Counted from the stretch's first letter, positions 1 through 9,187 are shown. The stretch is 64,000 nucleotides of DNA from Arcicella rigui (GCF_034929435.1 NZ_JAYFUM010000007.1:242012-306011), one strand, 5' to 3'. The notes: generated by a model not told the origin, from the letters alone. Numbers and translations: made by a program.

Positions 1-528
1 ACACAATCTGCTAAATTAATTGAGAAGTACCAGTTAGTTCATATTTCCACAGGTGATATGTTCCGTATGCACATTTCCAACAACACTGAGCTTGGGCAAA
101 GAGTAAAGCAAATTTTAGCTGATGGGCTTTTAGTGCCAGATTCAGTTACGATTGATATGTTGGAAGAAGAAGTGAAAAATAATCCAGAGGCAAAAGGCTT
201 TATTTTTGATGGATTTCCTCGTACAGTACCACAAGCTGAGGCTTTAGATGCTTATTTAAGTAAAAATGGACAAAAGATTAATGGCGTTGTTCAGTTGGAT
301 GTAAACGAAGAAGAAATCAAAAACAGAATTGCTGAAAGACAGAAAGTGTCGGGTCGTGCAGACGACGATGCGGATAAATTATTGAAGCGTATCGACGAAT
401 ACTTCTCTAAAACAGTTCATGTATTACCTTATTATGATGCTCAGGGCAAAGTAGCTAAAGTAAATGGAATTGGCAATATCGAAGAAATTTTTACTAATAT
501 CTGTACTGCAATTGATGCAGTAAAATAA
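1..528 (+). CDS. adk: Adenylate kinase, 5' end cut off by the window
   Basis: Adenylate kinase converts ATP + AMP to 2 ADP in the cytoplasm. The reading frame is open from base 1 and begins with T-Q-S-A-K-L-I-E-K-Y, the residues that follow the P-loop (GxPGAGKGTQ), so only about 13-15 N-terminal residues including the P-loop are missing. The AMP-binding STGDMFR segment, the DGFPRT motif and the lid-to-core R-x-D-D...R-x-D-E-Y segment are all present. The lid looks short (GRADDDADKLLKRIDEYF), the non-zinc form usual in Bacteroidota. An ATG at base 58 is internal, not the start. A hairpin terminator follows at once, then obg in the same direction. Identification is secure; the true start lies outside the window. 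Confidence 0.97.
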   Translation, partial: TQSAKLIEKYQLVHISTGDMFRMHISNNTELGQRVKQILADGLLVPDSVTIDMLEEEVKNNPEAKGFIFDGFPRTVPQAEALDAYLSKNGQKINGVVQLDVNEEEIKNRIAERQKVSGRADDDADKLLKRIDEYFSKTVHVLPYYDAQGKVAKVNGIGNIEEIFTNICTAIDAVK

Positions 529-538
529 TTTAAGAAAT

Positions 539-590
539 GGGTAGTTTATGTTGGGTTTTACTTAACATCCAACATAAATTACCCTTTTTT
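539..590 (+). terminator. Rho-independent terminator after adk
   Basis: A perfect 16-bp stem (539-554 pairing with 569-584) with a 14-nt loop is followed by a run of six T. It begins 10 bases after the adk stop codon and ends about 25 bases before the obg start, so it probably separates the two transcripts or lowers read-through. Confidence 0.85.
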
Positions 591-615
591 AAATCAATCA
601 TTACCAAATAATATC

Positions 616-1662
616 ATGGCATCCAACTTCATTGACTACGTAAAAATTAACGTCCGTTCGGGCCACGGAGGAAGCGGTTCAAGCCATTTCCGTCGTGAAA
701 AGCACGTCCCCAAAGGTGGCCCAGATGGTGGTGATGGCGGTCGTGGAGGTCACGTTGTGCTAAAGGGAAATTCTCAGCACTGGACTTTACTGCATTTAAA
801 ATATCAAAAACATATCTTTGCTAAAGACGGAAAAGGAGGCGAGGGCGGACGACGCTCTGGGCTTCAAGGCGAAGATGCTATCATTGAAGTTCCACTCGGA
901 ACGATTGTAAAAGACCCCGAAACAGGAGAAGTTTTGGCAGAAGTGACCAAAGACGGCGAAGAAGTAATCCTTTTGAAAGGCGGAAGAGGCGGTTTGGGCA
1001 ATACCAATTTTAAGTCTTCAACCAACCAAGCACCCCATTATGCACAACCCGGCGAAAGGGGAGAAGATATGTGGGTGATTTTGGAACTAAAAGTACTGGC
1101 AGACGTAGGTTTGGTGGGCTTCCCAAATGCAGGAAAGTCAACTTTACTTTCGGTATTGTCGGCGGCTACACCAGAAATTGCGGATTATCCATTTACCACC
1201 CTAACACCTAATTTGGGCGTTGTGGCTTACCGAAATTTCAAATCATTTATTATGGCAGATATTCCGGGTATTATCGAGGGAGCTGCTGAAGGTAAAGGCT
1301 TGGGAACAAGATTTTTACGCCATATCGAAAGAAATTCAATTTTATTATTTCTTGTACCTGCTTCGGTAGAAAATATCGAAGAAGAGTACCTCATCCTTTT
1401 GAATGAACTGAAAAAATACAATCCAGCTTTGTTGGATAAAGAAAGAATTTTGGCAGTTTCAAAAATGGATTTAGTCAATTCTGAAGAGGATAAAGAAAAA
1501 ATCATTCAACAAATTCCAGCAGGTTTACCGTATGTATTGATTTCGTCGGTAATGCAACAAGGTTTGGTTGAATTAAAAGATTTGCTTTGGAAAACCTTAC
1601 AGAATGCTCAACCAGCGAATATTTCAGAGGAATCCACGCAGGAAGAACTCGATTCAGAATAA
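616..1662 (+). CDS. obg: Obg family GTPase (ribosome assembly)
   Basis: Obg/CgtA is an essential GTPase of large-subunit ribosome assembly. The N-terminal glycine-rich Obg fold is plain (residues about 1-160, with GGxGGxGG-type stretches such as GGPDGGDGGRGG). The G domain follows: G1 GFPNAGKST at about 168-176, switch I YPFTTLTPNLG at about 192, and G3 DIPG at about 214. The G4 position reads SKMD in place of NKxD. At 348 residues it lacks the C-terminal OCT domain of Firmicute Obg but has a short acidic tail ending in EESTQEELDSE, as is usual in Bacteroidota. ATG at 616 has no convincing Shine-Dalgarno sequence. The adk-obg order is common in this phylum. Confidence 0.97.
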   Translation: MASNFIDYVKINVRSGHGGSGSSHFRREKHVPKGGPDGGDGGRGGHVVLKGNSQHWTLLHLKYQKHIFAKDGKGGEGGRRSGLQGEDAIIEVPLGTIVKDPETGEVLAEVTKDGEEVILLKGGRGGLGNTNFKSSTNQAPHYAQPGERGEDMWVILELKVLADVGLVGFPNAGKSTLLSVLSAATPEIADYPFTTLTPNLGVVAYRNFKSFIMADIPGIIEGAAEGKGLGTRFLRHIERNSILLFLVPASVENIEEEYLILLNELKKYNPALLDKERILAVSKMDLVNSEEDKEKIIQQIPAGLPYVLISSVMQQGLVELKDLLWKTLQNAQPANISEESTQEELDSE

Positions 1663-1712
1663 CAAGAGTACTGAGTTATGAATTTTAATTCACAACTTAG
1701 CATTCACAATAG

Positions 1713-1845
1713 TAGTGTACGAAAGACTGTGAAAATTTTAGATTTGGAATTTATGATGAGGTAATTAAATGTTTTATAATTTTATCCAATTTCCAACATT
1801 AGAAATCCTAAATCTGTAATAGCCTTTCAACTTTCGTACACACTA
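1713..1845. repeat. Imperfect intergenic inverted repeat
   Basis: Left arm 1713-1751 and right arm 1803-1845 are imperfect inverted copies. The outer 11 bp (GTGTACGAAAG / CTTTCGTACAC) match exactly and an inner block (AGATTTGGAATTT / AAATCCTAAATCT) matches with few changes, leaving a loop of about 50 bp. It lies between obg and the Ig-repeat gene. It encodes nothing visible and may be the remnant of a small non-coding mobile element. Confidence 0.5.
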
Positions 1846-1929
1846 ATCTCACAATTCAATACTCAAACTTACCTGTTTAATCTATTTTTTGTTTTAAGTA
1901 GCAAACCCAAGCACTGAATACAATACATA

Positions 1930-4900
1930 ATGAAAAGAATCTGTACTTCTCTTCTTTTGGTTTGGTTAATTTTATCGTACTCGATAACATCAGCTCAAAC
2001 GACACCCACAATTACTGCCACAGGCGTTTATACTTGTACTGGACAAGGCACTTCTCAACTTACTTTACCTACTGGCTATGCTGTATATCAATGGCTTGAT
2101 GCTAATAATGTTGCGGTAGGTAGTTCACAAACTTATCTTGCTTCGCCCGGCACATATACAGCCAAAGTCAAGAAAAATGTGGGCGATGCTTCCTTTACTA
2201 ATGTAGCGGCATTTACTGTCACTTCGATAGTACCCACAGCACCCGTTCTGACAGCACCTTCAGACATCGTTAGTCCCGTTTGTGCCACTGCCAGCAGAAG
2301 CCTAACAGCCAGTGGCGGTAGCAATTATACATGGTTTAGAGATAACGTATCTTTGGGCGTAAGCACAAGTACGCTGAATGTTACAGGTACATCTGTAAGT
2401 ACAGCAGGTACTTATGTTTATACTGTTTCTTCAACGAATAGTGTTACAGGTTGTAGCACGCTTAGTAGCAGTTCCGTAAGTTTGAAAGTTTCGCCAAAAC
2501 CTACTACGCCAGTGATTGCTTCTGTAAGTAATGATTTGGTTTGTGGAACAGCTACACAAACTTTAACCGCCACCAGCGGAGGAACAAGCTATACTTGGAA
2601 ACGAGAAGGAACAAGTTTGAATACTTCAACCACTAATAGCCTTAGCGTAAAAGGTACAGACGTAAGTACTGCAGGAGTATATGATTTTACGGTTGTTTCG
2701 CAAAACGCTGTCGGTTGTACTTCTGACGAATCTGCCGTAGTTAGTTTGAAGTTATCGCCAAAACCTACTACGCCAGTGATTGCTTCTGTAAGTAATGATT
2801 TAGTTTGTGGAACAGCTACGCAAACTTTAACAGCCACCAGCGGAGGTACAAGCTATACTTGGAAACGAGAAGGAACAAGCTTGAATACTTCAACGACCAA
2901 TAGCCTTAGCGTAAAAGGTACAGATGTAAGTACGGCAGGAGTATATGATTTTACAGTTGTTTTGCAAAACTCAGTCGGTTGTACTTCGGATGAATCTGCC
3001 GTAGTAAGTTTGAAGTTATCGCCAAAACCTACTACGCCAGTGATTGCTCCGTTGACATCCAATTTATTGTGCGGAACTGAGACAAAGACACTCACAGCTA
3101 CCAGCGGAGCAACTGCTTATACTTGGAAACGTAGCGGTACAAGCCTTGCCAATACAACCAATACACTAACGATTGCCTTAGCTGATGTAGCCACGGCAGG
3201 AATATATTCATACTCGGTTATTGCTCAAAATTCAGTAGGCTGTCTTTCAGACGAATCGGCAACGGTAAAAGTTGTACTTTCTCCAAAACCAGCTAAACCA
3301 GTGATTGATGCCTTGAATATTACAGACCCGATTTGTGGAGTAGGTACAAAAACACTTACGGCAACAAGCGGAGGAGCGTATTATACTTGGAAAAGAAACA
3401 CTACGGTATTGAGTGATACTATCAGTACTTTATTAGTAAAAGGAAATGATGTACTTCTGGCAGGTACTTATAATTATAGTGTTACTTTGGAAAATAGTTT
3501 CGGTTGCGTTTCAGATGAATCATCTGCTGTTGCCTTGAAAGTATCTCCAAAACCAGCTACCCCAACGATTTCGCCAATTACTAAACCATTGGTTTGTGGA
3601 ACAGATTCAAGAACACTTACAGCCAGTAGCGGAGGGGCAGCCTATATTTGGTACAGAGGCGATAAATTACTGAAAAGTACGAGCAGTGCCATTACCGTAA
3701 CAGGAAGAGACACTACCGTAGGTGGAAATTATACTTTTACCGTAGCTTTACAAAACTCGGTAGGTTGTGCTTCTGATTATTCTACGGGTGTTACTTTACA
3801 GTTATATCCAACAGTGCCTTCAAAACCTAATATCACAGCCAGCGGAAAAACTACTTTCTGTGAAGGTGGAAGCGTTACACTTACGTCTTCTTATACAGCC
3901 AGTAGCAACGTATGGTCGAGAACTTCGGGTGCTGATACTACAACTGTGTTGACTACTGGAATAAAAGTCCTTAAAACCAATACTTTTATTGTAAAAGCAA
4001 AAGATGCAAATGGCTGTTTGTCCTTAGCTTCAGATTCAGTGAAAGTAACGGTAAATGCAAATCCAACTGCTCCAATTATTGCAGAAGGTACTTCTGTAAG
4101 TGTTTGTCAGCTTGATAGTATTAAGTTGAATGCTAATAATAAAGGAACAGGTTCTTATTTATGGAATACTGGGGCAAAAACAAGAAGTATTTATGTGAAA
4201 ACTGCTGGTAATTACAGCGTTGCTTATACCGATAGTAATACTTGTGTGTCGCCTACTTCAGCACTTACCGTATTGAAAGTGAATCCTTTACCTGCCAAAC
4301 CAACAGTAACAGCCGTGCGACCAGTAGAGTTTTGTGCAGGTGATTTTACCACATTAAGAGGGTCAACGGCTTCGGGATATATTTGGAGTAATGGAGCAAC
4401 TACTTCTGAAATAACGGTAACTTCTTCTGCAAGTATCACTCTTAGAGTAGTTTCGGACAAAGGTTGTAAATCAAAAGATTCTTCGGATGTCGTAACGGTT
4501 ATTTCCAATCCTTTGCCTGCAACGCCTTCAATTGTGGCAAATGGTCCGCTGAAATTCTGTCCTGATTCAACAGTAACATTAACTTCATCAGCAACACAGA
4601 GTAAATATGTTTGGACAGAACTTACCTCAAAAACAGTATTAGACAGCACTAAATCATTAGTCGTTGGCGACCCCGGCGTGTATGCTTTACAAGTAATCAG
4701 TGCTAAAAAATGTATCTCTAAAGTTTCAACAAGTGTAACGGTATCAGTGCGTGAAGCCCCTCAACCTGCCAGTATTTTGGCTTCGCCAACGGCAATTTTT
4801 TGTGAAGGGGGTTCTGTTACCTTAAAAGCACTTTTTGCCAACGGAAATGTTGAGAAATATAGTTGGCGAAATGAAGATACCAAATTAGAAGTAGCCACTG

Positions 4901-6267
4901 CTCAGGAATTTACTGTGAAATCTTCGGGTAAATTCTCAGTAAAAGTGCGAGATTCTTTTGGTTGTTTTTCGGCTTATTCAAAAGTAACCAAAGTAACAGT
5001 AAACCCATTACCAACCAAACCAACTATTCGTTTGGTGCGTCCTGTGAATTTCTGCGACGAAGACAGTACTGTTTTAGAAGCCAGCCTTCCGAATACAACG
5101 CCAAATGATACAAAGAACAAGAACGTGTACCAGTGGTCGATTGATGGAAAGGTTTTTCAAACAGGCAATGTAAGAGTACTCACTTGGAAGAAAGCCAGTA
5201 ACATTACCGTAGCCATTACAGATACCAACGGTTGTAAGGCGGTGAGTAGTTCAGACGTAGTGACTACCGTTGTGAATCCTTTACCAGCTACGCCTTCTAT
5301 TACAATTATTGGAGCAAATCCATTCTGTGCCGACAGAAACATTATTCTGAATGCAATTGGTGTAGAAGCCAGCACTTATAAATGGAGTATTTCAAATAGT
5401 GATAAAAGTACAATTTCAGTAAATAAAGCAGGGAATGTAACTGTGCAGTCGGTAAGTGCTTTGGGCTGTTTATCAAAACCTTCGCCTGCCATTACACTAA
5501 GTACTTATCCTTTGCCTGCTGCTCCACAAATTTCAGTAACATCGGGCAGTACCGTATTTTGTGATGGAAACAAAGTACGCTTTACTTCATCAAGTACCAA
5601 TAAGGCTTATTGGTGGAAAAGTAGTACAGATTCATTGGGCGTAGGCGATAGCAATACTTCTCTCACGGCTTCGGTGTCGGGCAATTATTTTGCAAGAGTT
5701 CAAGACAAGAATACTTGTTTGTCTGCTCCGTCTAATTCCATTGCTGTTGATGTTCGTCCGCTTCCAACAGTGCCAGAAGTGAGTCAGGCAGGAACTTATA
5801 CTTTGGATGCCCAAAGCAATGGCGACGAAAACGGCTATGTATGGAAATACAATAGCGAAGTTCAGAAAGCATTTACTTCAAGAGTAATCAAAGTAAAAAA
5901 AGATGGCGACTACCAAGTACAAGCCAGCATTACTTACTCGATTGCTTCGTTGCCAAGTGGTAAATTAGTTTGTTATTCAAATGCTTCGTCGGTATTCAAG
6001 TATAAACAAGATGTAAGTTTCGATGGCATGAGCATCTATCCAAACCCAAGTATTACAGGCGACGTTACGATTGAAGTGGTGGAAGATTTGGTAGGTTCTA
6101 CTTTACAAGTTTTCACAATGGAAGGAAAATTAGTAGAAGAATTTAAAATAGATAAATTCGATGGACCAAAGAAAGTAACCCTTTCGGGTTCAACGGGAAA
6201 TGCTTATATCGTAAAACTTAAAACCGACAGTTTTGAGAAGATTAAGAAAATCATAGTTTTAAAATAA
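1930..6267 (+). CDS. Giant secreted Ig-like repeat protein with type IX secretion sorting tail
   Basis: A 1445-residue exported protein, probably a surface adhesin or structural protein; no enzyme domain is seen. Residues 1-22 form a signal peptide ending SITSAQ. About 16 Ig/PKD-like repeats of 75-90 residues follow, each beginning with a P-x-x-P-x-I linker and carrying one Cys near its start and another near its end (for example SNDLVCG ... VGCTSDES), suggesting one disulfide per domain. Two consecutive repeats are almost identical at DNA level (see the repeat entry). The last 75 residues (MSIYPNPSITGD ... KIIVLK) are a type A T9SS C-terminal sorting domain, so it should cross the outer membrane and be anchored or released there. 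A strong terminator follows. The exact ligand is unknown. Confidence 0.85.
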   Translation: MKRICTSLLLVWLILSYSITSAQTTPTITATGVYTCTGQGTSQLTLPTGYAVYQWLDANNVAVGSSQTYLASPGTYTAKVKKNVGDASFTNVAAFTVTSIVPTAPVLTAPSDIVSPVCATASRSLTASGGSNYTWFRDNVSLGVSTSTLNVTGTSVSTAGTYVYTVSSTNSVTGCSTLSSSSVSLKVSPKPTTPVIASVSNDLVCGTATQTLTATSGGTSYTWKREGTSLNTSTTNSLSVKGTDVSTAGVYDFTVVSQNAVGCTSDESAVVSLKLSPKPTTPVIASVSNDLVCGTATQTLTATSGGTSYTWKREGTSLNTSTTNSLSVKGTDVSTAGVYDFTVVLQNSVGCTSDESAVVSLKLSPKPTTPVIAPLTSNLLCGTETKTLTATSGATAYTWKRSGTSLANTTNTLTIALADVATAGIYSYSVIAQNSVGCLSDESATVKVVLSPKPAKPVIDALNITDPICGVGTKTLTATSGGAYYTWKRNTTVLSDTISTLLVKGNDVLLAGTYNYSVTLENSFGCVSDESSAVALKVSPKPATPTISPITKPLVCGTDSRTLTASSGGAAYIWYRGDKLLKSTSSAITVTGRDTTVGGNYTFTVALQNSVGCASDYSTGVTLQLYPTVPSKPNITASGKTTFCEGGSVTLTSSYTASSNVWSRTSGADTTTVLTTGIKVLKTNTFIVKAKDANGCLSLASDSVKVTVNANPTAPIIAEGTSVSVCQLDSIKLNANNKGTGSYLWNTGAKTRSIYVKTAGNYSVAYTDSNTCVSPTSALTVLKVNPLPAKPTVTAVRPVEFCAGDFTTLRGSTASGYIWSNGATTSEITVTSSASITLRVVSDKGCKSKDSSDVVTVISNPLPATPSIVANGPLKFCPDSTVTLTSSATQSKYVWTELTSKTVLDSTKSLVVGDPGVYALQVISAKKCISKVSTSVTVSVREAPQPASILASPTAIFCEGGSVTLKALFANGNVEKYSWRNEDTKLEVATAQEFTVKSSGKFSVKVRDSFGCFSAYSKVTKVTVNPLPTKPTIRLVRPVNFCDEDSTVLEASLPNTTPNDTKNKNVYQWSIDGKVFQTGNVRVLTWKKASNITVAITDTNGCKAVSSSDVVTTVVNPLPATPSITIIGANPFCADRNIILNAIGVEASTYKWSISNSDKSTISVNKAGNVTVQSVSALGCLSKPSPAITLSTYPLPAAPQISVTSGSTVFCDGNKVRFTSSSTNKAYWWKSSTDSLGVGDSNTSLTASVSGNYFARVQDKNTCLSAPSNSIAVDVRPLPTVPEVSQAGTYTLDAQSNGDENGYVWKYNSEVQKAFTSRVIKVKKDGDYQVQASITYSIASLPSGKLVCYSNASSVFKYKQDVSFDGMSIYPNPSITGDVTIEVVEDLVGSTLQVFTMEGKLVEEFKIDKFDGPKKVTLSGSTGNAYIVKLKTDSFEKIKKIIVLK
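2491..3018 (+). repeat. Tandem 264-bp repeat (two near-identical copies) inside the Ig-repeat gene
   Basis: Copies at 2491-2754 and 2755-3018 have a period of exactly 264 bp (88 codons). They differ at only a small number of mostly silent positions, whereas the flanking Ig repeats have diverged much further. This indicates recent duplication or gene conversion of one Ig domain. Confidence 0.9.
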
Positions 6268-6285
6268 GTAATCCCATAAAACATA

Positions 6286-6325
6286 AAAAAGGCTATCTGA
6301 ACACTTGGTTGAGATAGCCTTTTTA
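6286..6325. terminator. Bidirectional terminator between convergent genes
   Basis: A 13-bp stem (6286-6298 with 6312-6324) has A-runs on the left and T-runs on the right, so it can serve both the Ig-repeat gene (+) and the dioxygenase gene (-) that converge here. Confidence 0.85.
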
Positions 6326-6345
6326 TATGAGAGCGAGTCAGAAAA

Positions 6346-7161
6346 TTATTTCTGAACCACTTTTGCAAAGCGATGATAGAATGGTGTTTTACTATTTTCA
6401 TTTTTAGGCATATACTTGCCTGTAATAATTGGCACATACATCACTCTACGGCGAGAAGCTTCACCAAAATTTGGCGATACTTCAACACGATGCCATAAAC
6501 GACCATCATGTACTGTTAAATCTCCTGCTTCAATTTCAAAACCAACTTCACGTGCGTCTGGTGTATGGTCGATAAATTGTTTTTTGCCAAACAATAATTT
6601 CAATACACTTTGATTTTGCGTTCCTGGTAATACTCTCAATCCACCGTTTGAAACTGGGCAAGTATCCAAATGTACACCAACGTTTAGCATCGGAAGGATT
6701 TTTTGTCCTAAGAATAAATCACGAGGGCTGTCTGTATGCCATCCCATTTGTGTAAACTTGCTATTAGGTGCATTTACATAGTGATTGAATACCAAACCGT
6801 CTTTTTCGTCTTCGCTAATACGCCCATCATAAGGAGCTAATAATTCAACTAATAATTGCAAGCGAGGGTCTTTCAAAAACTCGCCTAAGATTGTGCTGTA
6901 CTTGTTAGTAAAACACATTCTTTGAATCATTTTGTTGCCGTGTTCGTCTTTCCCAAACTTTAAAGGAATGCCGTTGATTTTATCAATGCCATCCGCTAAC
7001 CATTTCTTTTCAATTTTATCTAATTCGCTGATAAACGTTTTGATAGTTTCGGCGCTAATGAAATTTTTAAATTGAATTACTCCATACTTGCGGAAATATT
7101 CTTTCTGCTCTGGGGTTAGCTTATCTCCCAACTGGAAGGTTTTGTACTCAAACTTTACCAT
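6346..7161 (-). CDS. Phytanoyl-CoA dioxygenase (PhyH) family protein
   Basis: A 271-residue cytoplasmic protein of the Fe(II)/2-oxoglutarate-dependent PhyH family. The iron-binding H-x-D is in WHTDS (H142, D144). A distal His lies in the GDLTVHDGRLWHRV segment (H224 is the likely ligand), and arginines just after it (SRRRVMYVP) could hold 2-oxoglutarate. An HxD...H set this complete argues for a working dioxygenase. The substrate cannot be told from sequence; family members act on acyl-CoAs, amino acids and secondary metabolites. It is a single-gene unit: it converges on the Ig-repeat gene and has more than 400 bp of non-coding DNA upstream. Confidence 0.8.
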   Translation of the reverse strand: MVKFEYKTFQLGDKLTPEQKEYFRKYGVIQFKNFISAETIKTFISELDKIEKKWLADGIDKINGIPLKFGKDEHGNKMIQRMCFTNKYSTILGEFLKDPRLQLLVELLAPYDGRISEDEKDGLVFNHYVNAPNSKFTQMGWHTDSPRDLFLGQKILPMLNVGVHLDTCPVSNGGLRVLPGTQNQSVLKLLFGKKQFIDHTPDAREVGFEIEAGDLTVHDGRLWHRVEVSPNFGEASRRRVMYVPIITGKYMPKNENSKTPFYHRFAKVVQK

Positions 7162-7568
7162 ATTTTTACCCTAAATTAAAAGTGGTTTGCAAGAACAAAT
7201 TGTTTAAAAGTTCTTGGTACAAGACTAATTTGTGCATACAAATCAGGCTTATAAAAAATTGTACAAAATAAAGTTGACGGCTTTTAAACCGTTTCGTAGA
7301 AGCAGTTGGGCAGAACTACTTTTACAAATAACCAAAATCAATAATTTTTAGTTTTCAATTCTGGTAAAACAATGCAAATTAAAAGAATGTAATCAAATTG
7401 TAAATTTTTTATTAGAAAATTTACAATTTACCTTTATAATTCACAAAGAGTAGAATTGCTTGTATGAACAAGAACCATAAAATTACCTTTTTATGAAACA
7501 AAATTAAAAGGATTCCTGTATATTTTTTAATTAATGACTTAAAATACAAAGCATTATCATTATTGGAC
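7162..7568. other. 407-bp non-coding stretch upstream of the PhyH gene
   Basis: No supported gene. It holds the promoter region of the PhyH-like gene (minus strand), although I found no convincing TAnnTTTG box, and the 3' flank of the PAP2-like gene. A perfect 14-bp AT-rich inverted repeat with a 7-nt loop lies at 7395-7429; it could be a weak terminator for the PAP2 gene or a protein-binding site. Confidence 0.5.
7395..7429. repeat. Perfect 14-bp inverted repeat (hairpin)
   Basis: AAATTGTAAATTTT at 7395-7408 is exactly complementary to 7416-7429 across the loop TTATTAG. It is very AT-rich and lies roughly 140 bp beyond the PAP2 gene's stop codon on that gene's strand and about 230 bp upstream of the PhyH gene start. 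Function unknown. Confidence 0.6.
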
Positions 7569-8327
7569 TTAAATAATTTTTCCAGCCAAAATAAAAACTA
7601 TTTGCATGATTGCGTAGAAGCCTGCCATAATCACACAAGATATTTGCCAACGAAGCTGCAAAATGTAACGAGCCAAGAAATATGCTAAAACTGTAAAAAA
7701 TACAGCTCCTAAAACATCTATGGTATAATGAACGTGCTGAATCAATAATAAAACAGCCAACACTACGGCGGCAATTGCTGAAATTACTTTTTCACGAGGC
7801 GTTTCTAAGAATAGCCAAATCATTACCATCGTTGAGGTATGACCAGAGAAAAATAAATCTTTGGTGATAGGTTCTGAATTTCCATAAATCGCTATTTCTG
7901 CGAAGGTATCATGCAGGATTACTAAATTTGCAGGCGGATTTAGCGGGAAAAGATAAATCGTACTCATCCGAAAGATAGTTTCTATCACGAATGTATAAGT
8001 AAACAGCAGGAGTACTTGTGGTTTTGTAAAAACCTTACAAAGCATGTAAATCAACATACCATAAATAGTAGTAAAAATGGGTGTTGAAACATCAAGAGCG
8101 GGAATATGATTTAGAACAAAATCTGAAAGTTCAATGCCTTCTCTTTTTTGAATATTTTTGAAATAAGTAGATAATTGAACTGCTCCAATGATAAAGATAA
8201 TGATAGAAGTTAGGAGCTTTATGGTAAATTCACTTGAAGCTAAGGAAGTTTGCCAACGTTTTTTGATGCTTGCTGTATAACTTTCTTTAATCATTCGAGG
8301 TTTTGTTTTTGTAGCTATGTCGTTCAT
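7569..8327 (-). CDS. PAP2-type membrane enzyme related to sphingomyelin synthase
   Basis: A 252-residue integral membrane protein with about six hydrophobic segments. Two motifs, FFSGHTS (H163) and HYTIDV (H200, D204), match the His-His-Asp catalytic triad of the sphingomyelin-synthase branch (PAP2_C) of the phosphatidic acid phosphatase superfamily, including the four-residue spacing of the last His and Asp. Family members transfer a phospho-head-group onto ceramide or hydrolyse lipid phosphates. Many Bacteroidota make ceramide phospholipids, so a ceramide head-group transferase is a reasonable inference, but a simple lipid phosphatase is possible. It stands alone and is divergent from msrA. 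A charged N-terminal stretch of about 30 residues precedes the first helix. Confidence 0.7.
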   Translation of the reverse strand: MNDIATKTKPRMIKESYTASIKKRWQTSLASSEFTIKLLTSIIIFIIGAVQLSTYFKNIQKREGIELSDFVLNHIPALDVSTPIFTTIYGMLIYMLCKVFTKPQVLLLFTYTFVIETIFRMSTIYLFPLNPPANLVILHDTFAEIAIYGNSEPITKDLFFSGHTSTMVMIWLFLETPREKVISAIAAVVLAVLLLIQHVHYTIDVLGAVFFTVLAYFLARYILQLRWQISCVIMAGFYAIMQIVFILAGKII

Positions 8328-8456
8328 CAGACAAATGGTACTTTTAAAGAGTATTAATTTTGGATATTAATTCAGAATAAATTTTATTAAAGGGCGTTCT
8401 GAAAATGATTCAGAATAAAAATGCAAACTTACATTAAGTTTTAAATGTTATCAACA

Positions 8457-9122
8457 ATGAAATCAAAAATCAATCTTCTTATTCTTGGAATATTTACATT
8501 ATTTGTGAATGTTTCGTGTGGTCAAAATACTGATAATCAGAAAAGTACTAATAAAATGAGCAATAAAAAAAACAATCTTGAAGGAGCAGAAGTAATTACT
8601 TTAGGTGCTGGTTGCTTTTGGTGTGTTGAAGCCATTTTTCAACAAGTAGAGGGAGTATTACAGGTAGAATCGGGATATTCGGGTGGTCTTGTGAAAAACC
8701 CAACGTATAAAGAAGTGTGTACAGGAATGACAGGACATGCTGAAGTCGTTCAGGTAAGTTATGACCCGAAGAAAATATCTTTTGATAAAATTTTAGAAAT
8801 TTTCTGGAAAACTCACGACCCTACTACGCTTAACCGACAAGGTGCTGACGAAGGCCCACAATACCGTTCGGCTGTTTTTTACCATAATGAAGCACAGAAA
8901 GCAACTGCCGAAGCTTGGAAAGCAAAATTGAATGCCGAACACGTTTTCCCGAATCCGATTGTTACTGAAATTACACCATTTAAGGTTTTTTATCCTGCTG
9001 AGGACTATCACCAAGATTACTATGAGCTAAACGGACATAATCCTTATTGCCAAGTAGTAATAAAACCTAAATTGGATAAATTTTTAAAAGTATTCAAAGA
9101 CAATTTGAAGAAAACACATTAA
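8457..9122 (+). CDS. msrA: Peptide methionine sulfoxide reductase MsrA, lipoprotein form
   Basis: Reduces methionine-S-sulfoxide in damaged proteins. The active site GCFWCVEA (C53 and C56 from this start) is followed by YSGG, TGHAEVVQVSYDP, and HDPTTLNRQGADEGPQYRS, the standard MsrA series. The N-terminus is a lipoprotein signal (hydrophobic run ending FVNVSCG) with a short Asn/Lys-rich linker, so the enzyme should sit on a membrane outside the cytoplasm. I prefer the ATG at 8457 over the one at 8445 because it gives a cleaner signal peptide (MKSK then the hydrophobic core). It is divergent from the PAP2 gene and followed by a weak hairpin. Next to dsbD it makes a small envelope redox-repair neighbourhood. 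Confidence 0.93.
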   Translation: MKSKINLLILGIFTLFVNVSCGQNTDNQKSTNKMSNKKNNLEGAEVITLGAGCFWCVEAIFQQVEGVLQVESGYSGGLVKNPTYKEVCTGMTGHAEVVQVSYDPKKISFDKILEIFWKTHDPTTLNRQGADEGPQYRSAVFYHNEAQKATAEAWKAKLNAEHVFPNPIVTEITPFKVFYPAEDYHQDYYELNGHNPYCQVVIKPKLDKFLKVFKDNLKKTH

Positions 9123-9131
9123 TCCTAACAG

Positions 9132-9187
9132 AGAAACCCATCTGAAAAATTAGCACAATTAGCTACACCTTCAATGGGTTTCTTTTA
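9132..9187 (+). terminator. Probable terminator after msrA
   Basis: GAAACCCAT (9133-9141) pairs with ATGGGTTTC (9174-9182), followed by a T-rich tract. The loop of about 32 nt is long, so this is a weaker call than the others. Confidence 0.5.

Noticed and set aside
2491..3018. Repeats considered as a CRISPR-like array
   Set aside because: The units are 264 bp, in frame, and encode Ig domains; there are no short repeats with unique spacers.
4224..4649. A 141-codon open frame antisense to the Ig-repeat gene, and similar ones at 2589-2837, 2853-3095 and 5157-5375
   Set aside because: They mirror the tandem repeats of the real gene, have no start signals or recognisable domains, and repeat with the same period.
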